A stretch of DNA of 64,000 bases from Cheilinus undulatus (GCF_018320785.1 NC_054878.1:43499023-43563022), one strand, 5' to 3'; positions 1 through 12,290 are shown, counted from the stretch's first letter. Made by a program: numbers and translations. Notes: a model not told the origin generated them from the sequence alone.

Positions 1-97
1 TGATATTACCTCCACCTGAATTTGAGTTTTTTGACTGATGTTCTGACTATATCATGTTCAGACAGTCTGTTTCAAAAGAACTTCCTCCTGTTTTTAG

Positions 98-3000
98 CTT
101 TCCAAAAAACATGGCTCGGTATTCACTGTGTATCTTGGGCCCAAGAAAGTGGTGGTTCTGGCAGGATACAAGACAGTGAAGGAGGCACTAGTTCACTATG
201 CAGACGAGTTTGGAGACAGAGATCCACTGAGGATAACACAAGAAACCAACAAAGGCCATGGTGAGTAAAAAAACAACACATTTAGAATATAGAATGCTGT
301 TGTCCTTCATATACACTCACCTCCAATAGTATTGGAACAGTGAGGCCAGTTCCTTTATTTTTTTCGCTGTCTTTGGGCTTAGCATCAAAAGATGAATACA
401 AGACAAACAATAAATAGCGCTGAATGTCCACGCTCAGTTTCAGATTTGGGGTTTTTCTGTGCAGACTGCATTTATAGTTAGAGGTGTAACCATGACAACC
501 AGAGAGCTGACTATGGGTGGAAGACAAGCCACTGTGAAGCTGAGAGAAGATGGAAAATCAATCAAAGCCGCTGCACAAACATTGGCCATAGCCAGTACAA
601 CCATTAGGAATGTCCTGAAGAAGAAAGAAACCACTGGTGTACTCAGTCACTTGGCACACTTTTTTTCTGTGTATTAACTACTAATCCAATCCTTAACTTT
701 ACACCCATGGTTGCCTCTGTTAACCCATTACTGCCACTATTAACTCCATTTTTTACACCCATTTTAACCACATTTCACTGTTGTGCCCATTCTGCCAACT
801 TCTGCCTATCTTTCTGCCTCAGTTAATCTGTTTTGGTTACTTTAAACCACTTTTAATTCCCATTTCATCAAATTTCCACCCATTTTTGACACTTTCAAAG
901 CCATTTCTGCCACTTACAGTATCTTTTTACTACCTTTTCTGATAATTTTTGCCACTTAAACCCATTTTTTCCTGTTTTGTCTTATTTTTGCCACTCCTAA
1001 CCAATGTCTGCTATGTTTAAAATCCAATTTCACCACCTTTTCTACCAATTTTTGCCATTTTTAACCTATTTTTGCAAAAACTTTGGTGGCCCACAGCTTG
1101 GCTGTACCCCAGAAAGCTCTCCCCTTTATCCCCCCTTACAGGCAGCCTTGTCTGCACATGACTATTCTTGATTGTCCATGGTTGTGTTCAACTGTCCCCA
1201 GGTACAGTGGGGACTCTGGTCTCTGGCACCTTTATTTTGGGGGTGGGGGGCTGAAAAGTTGAGGACCACTGCTATAGAGCATGCATTTTACCAGCTAAAG
1301 AGGAGCCTGAAGGGAGTAACCACCCAGAACAAACAACTGAAAGAGCAGGGAAAGCCTGGAGCAGTATCACAGAGGAAGAATGCTAAAGTGCAACTAAATA
1401 TTCAGTCTTATTCACTTTAATCTGTTTTAAGTCTATCTGCTCCAGCACGTTTGCTCACATGAAAAATCAGTGTTCTCTTACAGAAAATGCCATCTTGTGT
1501 ATCAGATCCAGATGCAAATACCTGGAAATAATAGCTGAAATGTTGATGTCTTGTTTCATATTCATCTTTTGACATCAAACCCAAATGTTTTCAGTCAAAC
1601 AGCGGAAATAAAGAAACTGGTCTCACTGTTCCAGTACTGTTGGAGGGACATGTACCAGCACACATTTAAAGAAATACATCATTTAAATTTTCTTTGAGCA
1701 GGTGTTTTATGGGCAAATGGGGAGTCATGGAAAGAGATGAGACGATTTTCTTTGATGAACCTGAGAGACTTCGGGATGGGCAAGAGAGCCTGTGAGGACA
1801 AAATCACTGAGGAATGTGACCATCTCATCCAAGTGCTGAATAAGTTCAAAGGTCAGTGAGATCATGTTGACCACAACAAGCAGCATGACTTCTAAAAGGT
1901 TGAATTATCCTTTTTTTGATGCCATTACAGGAGAAGCCTTTGACACAACCCAACCAGTGAACTATGCGGTGTCTAATATCATCTGCTCCATCGTTTACGG
2001 CAGCAGGTTTGAATATGACGACCCAGAGTTCACATCATTGGTGGATCAGTCCAACAAAAGGATTCAACTTGGAGGCTCTCCATCGTTACAGGTACCATTG
2101 ATAGTTTTCTTCAGCTTTAAGCTTTTTTTGTTTTCAGTTAAAACAGAAAGTGAAACAGCTTGTCAAACAATGGGTTTGAGCAGCAACGATGTACTGGATC
2201 CTGAAGCTGACAGGAAGCCAGTGGAGGGAGACTGGTGTGACGTGATCACACCGTCTCTTCAGAAGACATGCAGCTATAAACAACGAAGCAAGGACTGATC
2301 AGTACTGACATACAGGGGGCTACAATGGACCAAACTCATTCAAAGGGAAATACTTTGCAGCTAGATGAAACTTGTCTTTACCACTGATAATATCTGTTTA
2401 TAAAATTTATAGGAACTTTCAAAGATAACTCCAAGATTGTTGACAGAGGGGCAACTGGAGGAACCTAGAGGTCTGTGAACTCTGACATAACCTGGAGCTC
2501 AGACTGACCCACGAAGAAGATTTCCATTTTCTTTTTGTTTAGAAATATAGCTCCATCCAGGATTTAACATCTTCAAGACTATCTAGCAGAGCATGTATAG
2601 AGTAAGTGTTGTACCCAAGACCACACTATCCAAGACCAAGACCTACCCAAGACCAGAGTGCTCTGAGACCAAGAAAAGACCAAGACTTTAAGGGTTCAAG
2701 ACCGAGACTGAGACAAGCCAAGACCAAGACAAAACCAAGACTTTTAGGGTTCAAGACCCTGTCAAGACAGAGACACAGACAAGACCAAGACTTTAGGGGT
2801 CAAGGCTGAGTCAAGTCCAAGACCAAGACACATCAAGACCAAGACAAAACCAAGACTTTTAGGGGTTCAAGACCAGGTCAAGACTGAGACAACTACATGA
2901 CCAAGACTTTAAGGGGTCAAGACAGAGACTGAGACAAGCTGAGACCAAGAAAAAACTAAGACTTTTAGGGTTCAAGACCAGGTCAAGACCAAGACAAGGA

Positions 3001-6000
3001 CAAGCACAAGACTTTCAGGGGTCAAGACAGAGACTGAGACAAGCCGAGACCAAGAATAAACTAAGACTTTTAGCGTTCAAGACCAGGTCAAGACCGAGAA
3101 AGAGACAAGACCAAGACTTTAGGGGTCGAGACTGAGTCAAGTCGGAGACCAAGACACATCAAGACCAAGACAAGACCAAGACTTTTAGGGGTCAAGACTG
3201 AGTCAGGTCCAAGACTGAGACAAGTCAAAGATGTTAAGGGGTTGAGACAGAGTCAAGACAGAGACTGAGACAAGACCAAGACTTATAGGGGTCGAGACTG
3301 AGTCAAGACAAGACCAAAACAAGACTTTTAGGGGTCGAGTGGAGTCAAGACCGAGACCAAGACAAGCCTAGACCAAGACAAGACCATGACATTTAGTTCT
3401 TGACTCAGTCTCGACTGGAATGAGTCAAGACTGAGACAGAGGCAAGACAAAGACTTTTACGGGTAGGGACCGAGTCAAGACTGACAACAAGACAAGACCA
3501 AGACTTGTAGAGGTCTAGACTGAGTCAAGACAGAGACTGAGACAAGACCAAGACTTTTAGGGGTCAAGACTGAGTCAGGTCCAAGACTGAGACAAGACCA
3601 AGATGTTAATGGGTTGAGACGGGGTCAAGACAGAGACTGAGACAGGACCAAGACTTATAGGGGTCGAGACTGAGTCAAGACAAGACCAAAACAAGACTTT
3701 TAGGGGTCGAGTGGAGTCAAGACCGAGACCAAGTCAAGCCTAGACCAAGACAAGACCGAGACATTTAGTTCTTGACTCAGCCTAAACTGAGAATGAATCA
3801 AGACTGAGACAGAGACAAGACCAAGACTTTTAGGGGACGAGATCGAGTCAAGACTGAGATAAGCCGAGACCAAGACAAGACCAAATCTTTTAGGGGTCGA
3901 GACTGAGTCAAGGCAAAGACTTTTACGGGCCGGGACCGAGTCAAGACTGAGAACGAGACAAGACCAAGACCATTAAAATCAATTTAAAATGGCAGGGCCA
4001 GCTGTGACAGACAGTGATTTCTGGGAGTATTTCTGAGCCCATGCATTCTAGTATAAAATCATGCCTGAGTCTTTCAAGTGGGCCCCTGTCAAACACAATC
4101 ACAGTACCACCTGTTACCAAGCAACCGTCCTACCTGTGGAATGATCCATCTGTTTTCTGGACATTCCCTGGCTTTCTCAATCTTTTCCTTCTCCAGTTCT
4201 AACTTTTTAGAACTTTCTAAAGGCATCAAATCCTATACTTACAAACATCATAATTTAGGCTTGAACAAATTTGCAAATAATTGTTCACATTTTAAACAAT
4301 GTTCCAACAATTTTGGAATTTAGGGTTTTTACTGAAAAAGGATATATGATCTTTGCACATACAGCATAGAAAGTGAACACAGATACACTTGTGTCATGTG
4401 TCTGTTTGTCTCCAGCTGTATAACCTGTTCCCATGGGTCGGTAAATGGTTTGCTAACAACAGAGAGTTCCAGAAAAACACAGACTGGGTTTTAAACCAAA
4501 ACTTGGAGCTCTTCAAGCACCTGAAAGAAACCCTCAATCCACAGATGTGCAGAGGATTTGTGGATGCCTTTCTGGTCAGGAAGCAAAGCCTTGAGGTATG
4601 GACGATTTATGAACCAACTTCAGACCTGTCCTATGAGATGATCTGATAAATGTGATTTTGTATAGGTGCTGTTCATATCCCTCTTTGTATCTACAGCAGT
4701 CAAAATGGGGCTTTCAGGCTGACAAACATTTTCATTTTCTTCTCTGACAAGGAGGTTTAAACCGTAACAAGAGAAGCACTCTCTTTATTTTTTAAACCTT
4801 ATGATATACTTCCATGTTGTTAAATCAGGGTTAAGGCTGGCTTAATAGGTATAAGATTCTTGTCATCCAATTCTGATCAAACTGCTGCTGTATTATTGCT
4901 AAGTTTATTAGAAAATGGTTAAATCTGTCCTCGTGTCTGTGGTCTCCATGCTGAGTGCAGTGAATGTGTCTCAGTAAATGTTGTGTAAAGACACCTGGGT
5001 CTGAAAGGTCCAGTCACTAGTTCATCAATATTCATAGCTACCATTACACCGTGGAGATAAAAAACACTTCAAGACTCTGAACATCCTCCGGAGTTCAGTT
5101 AAAAACATCAAGAAATGAAGGAATATGGCACATGTGTAAATCTGTCTAGATCAGGCCGTCTTCACAAACTGAGTGAGCGTGCAAGAAGGAGACTAGTGAG
5201 AGAGGCCACCAAGACACCTATGACTACTCTGAAGGAGTTCCAAGCATCAGCAGCAGAGATGGGAGAGACTCTGCAGACAACAACTGTTGGCCGGGTTCTT
5301 CACCAGTCAGAGCTTTATGGGAGAGTGGCAAAGAGAAAGACACTGTTGAAGAAAACTCAGATTCAATCTGGACTAGAGTTCACAAGAAGGCATGTGGGAA
5401 ACTACATGGTCAAGAGGAAGAAAGTTCTTTGGTCAGAATGAACAAAAATGGAGCTGTTTGGCCATCAGAGAAGACGCTGACATCACCACAAATACACCAT
5501 CCCCACTGTGAAGCATGGTGGTGGCAACATCATGCTGTGGGGATGCGTCTTGGTAGCTGGCCCTGGAAGGCTTGCAAAGGTAGAGGGTAAAATGAATGCA
5601 TGTCCTGGAGAACAATCTCATTTTGTTGGTCCAAAAAAGCCGAATTACATCGACCATGATTGATTTATAAAATCAATAAAAGACTAAAAAACTCCAAGTG
5701 GGTAAATACCTTCAATAGGCCCTGTAGACAGTGTCTTATGTGACTGTTTTGGGTCATTTTTATGTAATAATTGTTCTCATTCATCTTAACATGCAGGAAT
5801 CAGGGATTTCTAACAGTCACTACCATGATGACAATCTTCTGATGACAGTCCTCAGTCTGTTTGCTGCTGGCACTGATACCACAGCAACTACACTGAGATG
5901 GGGACTTCTGCTGATGGCCAAGTATCCAGAAATACAGGGTAGGCTTTGAACAATGTCTAATCATTTAAAATAAATTTAAATAGAGTCTTGGAGTAGCTGA

Positions 6001-7850
6001 CTTGGGCAGCTTCAGTGAAAATACTTTTTATTGTTTTGATCTGTGCCCGATGAAGGCTCCATTCACGAGGAAGTCATTGTTTTTTTTTGTTCACTATGTC
6101 AGCAAAAATGCCACTAAATGTCACAAAGTCACATCAATAAAGCTGTTTTTAAAGAAATTGACATGATGAAAGCTTAGTTTGGACTGTTTTTGCTGCAATC
6201 ATTTGTGTTTTTGTAGACCAGGTCCAGGAGGAGCTGAGCAGGGTGGTAGGAAGCCGTCGGGTGCAGCTCGATGACAGGAAGAATCTTCCCTTCACAGACG
6301 CCGTCATTCATGAGACGCAGAGAGTGGGCAACGTCGTCCCCATGTCACTCCCCCACAAAACCACCAGGGATGTTCTCTTCCAGGGTTTCTTCATTAAGAA
6401 GGTTCTGATTCCTCCACCTACAGTGCACTGATCAGCTGTTGGAGTCTAAAACATCTTAACTTGAATTTTTCCTGCCTGACAGTTGAGTTATATCCTGTTA
6501 AAGCCTGATAACTTAAATATTAGCCAGAAAATTCCCTTTTGTGGATCTGAAATGTTTATTCAATTTTTTTTACCAAAATCCCCAAAAGAAAAAATGCAAA
6601 AAATTTCACATATTTCTTTTTTTTGTATCACATTTGTATCAGATTTTATAATTTATCTGATTGTATTCAACAGTTTGTTGAGTAACCTATCGATCTCGTT
6701 GATTAGATAGAGATCTCATAAAAGTATGCTTCAAATATGGGATAGGGATATTAGGGGCATCTTTAAAAAAATGGAATATCATGAAAACACTCTTTTCTTA
6801 TTCCACTGATTTCATTCAAGAAGTGAAATTTCCATTTATTCTAGATTCATCTCATACATATTTAAAGATCTTTTTGTTTAGATGTTGATGATTACAGCTT
6901 ACAGATCACATAAATCAAAAATCCACTATCTCAAAATATTAGAACATCACAAATCATCAGTCCAGAAAAGGATTTATGATGTAGAAATGTTGACCTGCTG
7001 CCAAATCGTGCTCATTTATTTACTCAGTACTTGTTCGGGGCTCCTTTTACACACATTACTGCATCTATGTGATGTAGCATGGTGGCGATCAGTCCGTGGC
7101 ACTGCTGTGGTGTTATGAAGCCCAGGTTGCTCTGATAGCAGCCTTCAGATGTCTGGATTGTTGAGTCTCTCATCTTCCTCTTGACATTTCCTCAGAGATT
7201 CTCTACAGGGTTAGGTTGGGCTTGTGTGATTGGCTGGCGACCAGTCCAGGGTGTACCCCGCCTCTCGCCCAGTGACAGCTGGGATAGGCTCCAGCTTTTG
7301 ATGACAGGAAAAAAAAATTGAGATGCACCTTTATATTGTAAATTGTTAGTTTAATAATATCATTGATGACCACTTCCCTTCAAAAAGCTGAACTATCCCT
7401 TTAAAATATGGCCTAATGACTGTTGTCCTGTCTAAAGGGAACCACGGTGTACCCTCTGTTGACATCCGTCCTGTATGATGAGAGCGAGTGGGCGACCCCT
7501 CATACTTTTAACCCCGCCCACTTCCTGGACAGAGATGGAAAGTTTGTCAAGCCAGACGCCTTCATGCCTTTTTCTGCAGGTTTGTTTGCCGAGCCGTCAC
7601 TTCCTGTCACCGTTTATTTAACCTACAGTCGACCTACATCTTTCCTTCATTCCCTCCTGCAGGCCGGAGGGTTTGTGTGGGGGAGGGCCTGGCCCGGATG
7701 GAGCTCTTCATCTTCTTCACCACCCTCCTGCAGCACTTTCGCTTCACTCCTCCTCCCGGAGTCTCAGAGGAGGATCTGGATCTGACTCCTCGTGTGGGAT
7801 TCACCCTCAGCCCTGTTCCTCATAAACTGTGTGCTGTGTCCTGTATGTGA
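98..7850 (+). CDS. cyp2k: Cytochrome P450 family 2 (CYP2K-like), exons 2-9, 5' partial
   Basis: Haem-thiolate monooxygenase, expected to be anchored in the ER membrane and to oxidise lipophilic substrates with P450 reductase. Exons read from splice sites and phase: 98..260, 1702..1851, 1931..2091, 4416..4595, 5797..5938, 6217..6401, 7438..7579, 7663..7850. They total 1311 bp in one open frame (436 codons plus TGA). Exon sizes 163, 150, 161 and 142 bp match the classic CYP2 pattern. Motifs: C-helix WKEMRR (exon 3), I-helix [10 protein letters not shown] (exon 6), HETQR ExxR (exon 7), and [15 protein letters not shown] haem loop with the Cys ligand across exons 8/9. [12 protein letters not shown] and the [14 protein letters not shown] tail resemble CYP2K. 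Exon 1 (membrane anchor, about 60 residues) is outside the window. The exon 7 donor (GTTCTG) is weak but leads correctly into exon 8. Introns hold Tc1 remnants and a large minisatellite. The subfamily call is from memory; the P450 call is certain. Confidence 0.93.
309..660 (+). mobile_element. Tc1-like transposon fragment (5' end and HTH region)
   Basis: Lies in CYP2 intron 2. The conceptual peptide at 459-650 ([17 protein letters not shown]..., then [20 protein letters not shown]) is the N-terminal helix-turn-helix DNA-binding region of a Tc1-like transposase. It is preceded by a typical start (TATACACTCACCTCCAATAG). The catalytic domain and right end are missing. Confidence 0.7.
661..1110. 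repeat. Degenerate CCATTTTTGCCACTTTTAA-type repeat
   Basis: Repeated short units containing CCATTTT, TTTGCCAC and TTAACCCA. The same motif in the opposite orientation (GTGGCAAAAATGGG) fills 52.75-53.33 kb and 63.28-63.47 kb, so this is a dispersed family and not local CYP2 sequence. I see no gene in the rest of this intron (1111-1701). Confidence 0.6.
2610..3975. repeat. 1.35-kb degenerate minisatellite (GACCAAGAC / TTTTAGGGGTC units)
   Basis: Irregular tandem array inside CYP2 intron 4. Motifs such as AAGACCAAGACTTTTAGGGG and GTCAAGACTGAGTCAAGACC recur dozens of times with point changes. Higher-order copies are visible: about 3180-3430 and about 3550-3790 share a long order of variants. The sequence is strongly purine-rich on this strand. 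The open frame at 2606-2809 is a by-product of the repeat. Confidence 0.9.
5040..5680 (+). mobile_element. Tc1-like transposon remnant in CYP2 intron 5
   Basis: The frame at 5115-5440 encodes a Tc1-type paired-domain/catalytic-domain stretch ([20 protein letters not shown], then [20 protein letters not shown]). Past 5440 the DDE region continues out of frame (TGAAGCATGGTGGTGGCAAC corresponds to the KHGGGN block). Frameshifts show it is inactive. Confidence 0.8.
6755..7210. repeat. Dispersed Tc1/mariner-like non-coding repeat in CYP2 intron 7
   Basis: The start (TGGAATATCATGAAAACACT) and the segment GATGATTACAGCTTACAGAT match an abundant fish repeat known from memory. There is no usable reading frame. 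Family placement is tentative. Confidence 0.45.
7212..7312 (+). mobile_element. LINE L2-type 3' tail
   Basis: Contains TGGCTGGCGACCAGTCCAGG, GTGTACCCCGCCTCTCGCCC and GCTGGGATAGGCTCCAGC, the widely dispersed 3' end shared by fish L2-type LINEs and their SINE partners. Only about 100 bp is present. Confidence 0.65.
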
Positions 7851-7889
7851 GGAGAAGGATGGAAACGCTTCTACTGCTCCAAAACTGTG

Positions 7890-7895
7890 AATAAA
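7890..7895 (+). terminator. Polyadenylation signal AATAAA of the CYP2 gene
   Basis: AATAAA lies 40 bp after the CYP2 stop codon at 7848-7850, implying a very short 3' UTR. Repeat sequence starts almost at once afterwards. Confidence 0.7.
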
Positions 7896-7902
7896 TACTT
7901 TA

Positions 7903-8060
7903 GGAAAGGCAAGTTTATTTGTATATAGCACATTTCAGCAACAAGACAATGCCACGGGCTTCACGCAGTACATTAAAACACAATGACAACGGGAAAAAGA
8001 AACACGATGGAATCATTTTAAAGCAAATAAGACCTGCAAAAGATCAAAACCCAGGTTCCT
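7903..8060. mobile_element. Possible L2-like LINE tail fragment
   Basis: AAGTTTATTTGTATATAGCA followed by CATTTCAGCAACAAGACAAT resembles the start of the 3' UTR of fish L2-type elements in antisense. It has no coding part and abuts the TA run. Confidence 0.4.
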
Positions 8061-8087
8061 CTCTGTTTATTTTTCATTTATTTACTT

Positions 8088-8088
<1 letters not shown>

Positions 8089-8127
<39 letters not shown>
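8089..8127. repeat. (TA)n microsatellite
   Basis: Uninterrupted TA dinucleotide run directly before the tandem array at 8128. Confidence 0.95.
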
Positions 8128-8130
<3 letters not shown>

Positions 8131-8760
8131 AGAACCAACCTTGGTCCAGAGACCGGATTCTGTCCCAGAAAGTTTCAAGTTTCTGACCTATCCCGGATGC
8201 CAGAAACAACCTTGGTCCGGGGACGTGATTCTGTCCTAGACAGTTTCACGTTTCTGGCCAATCCCTCTATATATATATGCCAGAAACAACATTGGTCAAA
8301 GACCGGATTCTGTCCCAGACAGTTTCACGTTTCTGGATGATCCCGGATGCCAGAAACAACCTTGGTCCGGGGACCGGATTCTGTCCCAGACAGTTTAACA
8401 TTTCTGGCCAATACCAGATCCCTATCTGAACTCCAAGCAACCAACTTTTTTTTTATTTTGTTTTGTTTTTTTATTTGTTTGTTTCTCATTTTCTATGTCA
8501 GAAACAACCTTGGTCAAAGACCGGATTCTGTCCCAGACAGTTTCACGTTTCTGACCAATGCTAGATCCCTACCTAAGTTCCAAGCAACCAGGGAGTTTTT
8601 TGTTGTTGTTGTTTTTTGTTTCTTTCTTATTTTCTATGTCAGAAACAACCTTGGTCCAAAGACCGGATTCTGTCCAGACAGTTTGACATTTCTGACCCTT
8701 GATTATATATAATGTTTTTTTTAATTATTTTCTTATTTTATATGTCAGAAACACTTTGTA
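8128..8760. repeat. Tandem array of about 70-bp units (ATGCCAGAAACAACCTTGG...)
   Basis: Six good copies and one partial, beginning near 8128, 8199, 8278, 8348, 8497, 8636 and 8742. Each has CAGAAACAACCTTGGTC, GACCGGATTCTGTCC and CAGACAGTTTCACGTTTCTG. From the fourth copy the units are spaced further apart by AGATCCCTA...CCAAGCAACCA plus a T-rich stretch, so the period grows from about 70 to about 140 bp. Long frames through it (for example 8347-8712) are repeat artefacts. Confidence 0.88.
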
Positions 8761-9401
8761 CTTTATACAAAGCTCCATTGATAAGAGCATCATGTTGTCC
8801 TATTTTGTTGTCATTTTATCAATAAAACAATTAAAAACAGTGTTGATTTTTGACAGTAGAAGGGCTTCTTTTCTTGCAGTAGAAGCATGGGACATCACCT
8901 GGCATTGCATTGCATCTATAAAAAATGTAATTCTCTGCCCTGTAAATTTCAGGCTCCTCTTGTAAATGGTGTGATATCTCAGAAAAACTGACAAATATGG
9001 AGAAAAGGATAGATCAGTTACTACCTGTCCTTGTGACAGTGGAGCTGCACCAGTCTGCTGTAGGAAATGCTCTGCTGTCTGTCCAGCAGGTGGTGCTGCT
9101 GGGGGTGTTAAGGATCATCCACCATGATAAAGTTTTAGGCTCCTCCTCTCTAACATCACTACAAATGTTAATCACTTAATCCAGTCTATTGACATTGAAA
9201 TGTCTAATAGTGTGTGCACAGAGGAAGCTATCCTCAGCCATTTAAATGCATGTGAAAGAGAACAGGGCAGTGGTGCAAATATCATGTGTCACTTCACACT
9301 GCTTCTCCCATGGCTGGTTTGTAATACTGTGATAGGAATAAGTAAAATATAGCTGAATTTATCACTCGTGCTTGCTCTCATTATGTTCTATAAGGACACA
9401 C
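8761..9401. other. No recognisable gene
   Basis: AT-rich DNA with short frames only. I see no splice-supported coding exon and no repeat family I can name. Confidence 0.5.
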
Positions 9402-10750
9402 ATGGAGTTATATTTGTGCCTCAGGTCTGAGCGAGCACTGGGAAATTGTGAGTGCAGAAAAATATATTGTGCAAGCACACTTATCATATTTGAGGAAAAT
9501 TAAACTTGAGCAAAGAAATACTTCAGGTTGAGCAAACAAGAATCTCTTCAGTGCTCAGTTTTACACCACATTCTGTCATGAACTCGCTGACAGACTGCTG
9601 CACGCTCACTCCAACCGTCTCTCCCTCTCTGAAAATCAGCCCTTCATGTTAATGCTGAACTTCCCCTGCATGATCTATCAAGTTGTGCACAGTGCAACAT
9701 ATGTGCTACAAAGTCAACCAATCAGAGAGCTGGGGGCGTCACACTCTGATTGGCTGCTTCGACTCGAATTAGCTTGCAACATCAGTCTAAAACATCAGCA
9801 TGTCTCTGAGCATATATAAGCAGTTCATGCTCTGGTCTTGCTCAGAACAAATGCTGATTTTTTTTTCTCCCAAATCCTTTATTGAAATATAACAATCACA
9901 GACATGGTCATTAATGCAATCATAAAGAATTCAGGACCAGAGCAAATAAACACACCGAATAAAGAGCAAAAAAGTCGTTTAAGCGGCTCTCTAAATATTA
10001 GAATCACCAATGGTTGTAATCTTCAGTTTTGCCATTTTAAAGGTATAAATTAGGTTTTTGAATGACTGCTTTTTGCTTTGTGGATGTGATATGAAGACGT
10101 GATGTAGTCAGCAACAAAACTATGATTTAATACAGCTATAAAAGTCATACAAAACTCTACCCCTTTGTATTATAGATGACTTATTTAATTTATTTGACTG
10201 AATTTTTCTTTTACTTTCATTTGAAGAAGAAAACAAAACACAATTTTATCATGATGACCTTTTTAACTCTATATTTGTTTACTACAATTCTTCCCATATA
10301 TTAGAAATTATGAAAGAATGTGAATTTCGCTGTGTTTGTGTTAATGTATTGTGCATCATATTATTTCTTTTAAAGTTGTTAAAAAGAAAAAAAAAGGTTA
10401 GCAATAAGGACATACTTCTGGGATGCTGCAGTCTAATTGAAGCTGAAGCAGCCAGAGTTTGACGCCCCCCCCCCGAGCTCTCTGATTGGTTGACTTTGTG
10501 GCACATTTGTTGCACTGTGCACAACTTGAGAGAGCGTGAAGGGGAAGCTGAGCGTGGACATGAGGGGCAGAGTTCGAGAGAGGAAGAGACAGTTGGAGTG
10601 TGCAGCAGTCTGCCAGCACACCGAAGAAGAGAGCATAAAGCACGGTTAATTTTTCCTCAAATACGATTCTTGTGCTCGCACAGTATATTTTATATTTTAC
10701 TAAAAGTTTCCCATCATTCACTCAGAACTGAGGCACAGATATAACTCCAT
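9402..10750. mobile_element. Foldback-type element with terminal inverted repeats of about 330-385 bp
   Basis: The left arm (9402 to about 9785) is the reverse complement of the right arm (about 10420 to 10750). Landmarks: ATGGAGTTATATTTGTGCCT at 9402 against the complement of AGGCACAGATATAACTCCAT ending at 10750; AGACTGCTGCACGCTCACTC against AGACTGCTGCACACTCCAAC; and GTCAACCAATCAGAGAGCT in both. The arms diverge by roughly 15-20% by eye, including a C run in the right arm. The 630-bp centre has no transposase frame and begins with a T run and TCCTTTATTGAAATATAAC. No clear target-site duplication was found. Confidence 0.8.
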
Positions 10751-11234
10751 AGACACGCTGTAATCCAGCATTTGTTGGACTTATCCATAGATCATAAACA
10801 TTCAAAATGTTCCACAGGCAAAGAGTAAAATCAGTCACAGTGGCTGCTCTGAAAGGTCTGAATAAACATCAGTTACAGAGCATCAAACACATGTAGAAGT
10901 GTTTAATATAACAGCAGAAAACCAAGTAAACATGATTTTCCCACATGCATTTGTTTTTAGCTTGTCTTGAGTCTTATTGGGTTTGTAAAAGAGGATGTTT
11001 AAACACTTCTTACACTGATGAGCGCAACAGGAAATATAATGAAAGAGCTGTGACTCAACAGAGAGGAACATGAAACTGTCTCTTTTGTTATTTCTTTATA
11101 ATCCAAACACAAGTTACAGGATGGATCTCAACGCTTCTGAAACCTCATTTCTCTATGAAACACATTCATCTGACCACTAAGCAATCTTATTTATCTAATA
11201 ATTTCAACATATTAAAGGCAAAAAGGCCTAAATT
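10751..11234. other. No recognisable gene
   Basis: AT-rich intergenic DNA with no supported exon or repeat family. Confidence 0.45.
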
Positions 11235-12290
11235 GCCTGTACACAGTAATTTTACCTTAGTAAATTCTACTCAAATTTAATAAAAATTTTACTCCAAAAA
11301 ATATAACATTTAGTCCCTGTCAGTTTGGAGTAAAATTTTCTCTGCTGGCAGAGTAATGTTTTCAGAGTTGTTTTTTACCCTAAAAGTGTTTTTATTTAAC
11401 TCTAAATGATGATTATGTGCTCCATGATGACCAAAATAAAAACAACTCTACGGTAACTGTACTCTCTACTGAGTAATACAGACCTTAGTTTACTCATTAT
11501 AGAGCTTTTTTCCTCAATATAAATTGATATTTAGTCCTTTCAGAGCTGTTTTTCATTATTTTCAGTAATGTTCTCCACTCCTTATAGTACAATTTCTCCT
11601 CCATTTACAATTTGGTAATGCTTATGTTGAACTGTATCTTACTCTAAATAGATTGATCTTCCTCTTTCCTCTTAATAGATAATTCTGCCTTTCCACCTAT
11701 AAAGGGCATGACAACAAAAGAGGGTACATATTGGACATAGTGTTCTTATATTATAGAAACAATAGTGATGAACATTTGACAAGGGCCCAGGAGCAGAGCA
11801 GGAGATGAGGCAGTAAGGTTAAAGAAGTTTTGTTGACAACAGTGCAAATGTCCTGGCTGTGGCTGGCAGAATCACTGGCTGTGAGATGGAGACACTGCAA
11901 AAAAAGAGGACAAAATGGAGTTAGACAAGGCAAAAACTCACCTAAAATCACTAGATTATCAAAGGTTGAAGAGGAGCCAGGTTACCTGAGTAAAAGCTGT
12001 AGTACACAGGTGTCTGAAAGTTCATCAACAGGTGAGGAAGTCTTGATTGCAAAGGATTATCTGCAGCTGGGGCAGCTAACGAGCTGCAGCCGTGACTGGC
12101 CATGAGTGACGCCAGCTTAACTGGAACTTAAGTGGATGTGGTTAAAGTTTTACTCCGGCAGAATTTACTCTGTGTTTTTACTCCAACTCTGGCAGCGGCT
12201 GGTAATAAATACACACAAAAGAAAGAGTACATTTTACTACTTTTGAGTAAAATATTGTTTACTCTGGAAAAATTACTCCCCAGATTTTCC
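11235..12290. mobile_element. Possible non-autonomous DNA element with TTTTACTC-rich ends
   Basis: Both ends are dense in TTTACTC/GAGTAAA-type motifs: ATTTTACTCCAAAAAATATA near 11288 and GAGTAAAATATTGTTTACTC near 12245, roughly inverted. The middle (11760-12110) is GC-richer and looks like an insertion. Boundaries are uncertain. Confidence 0.35.

Noticed and set aside
1864-2298. 144-codon frame beginning [16 protein letters not shown]
   Set aside because: Only 1931-2091 is coding (CYP2 exon 4, 161 bp); both ends are intron.
8347-8712. 121-codon open frame
   Set aside because: It runs through the 70-bp tandem units; its repeated PETTLVRGPDSVPDS peptide simply mirrors the DNA repeat.
8128-8760. 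Possible CRISPR-like array (regular repeats)
   Set aside because: Vertebrate tandem satellite. Repeats are long and drifted, spacers are not unique sequences of constant length, and no cas genes are present.
10282-10744. Frames up to 107 codons on both strands
   Set aside because: They lie in the right arm of the foldback element; the left arm does not preserve the frames.
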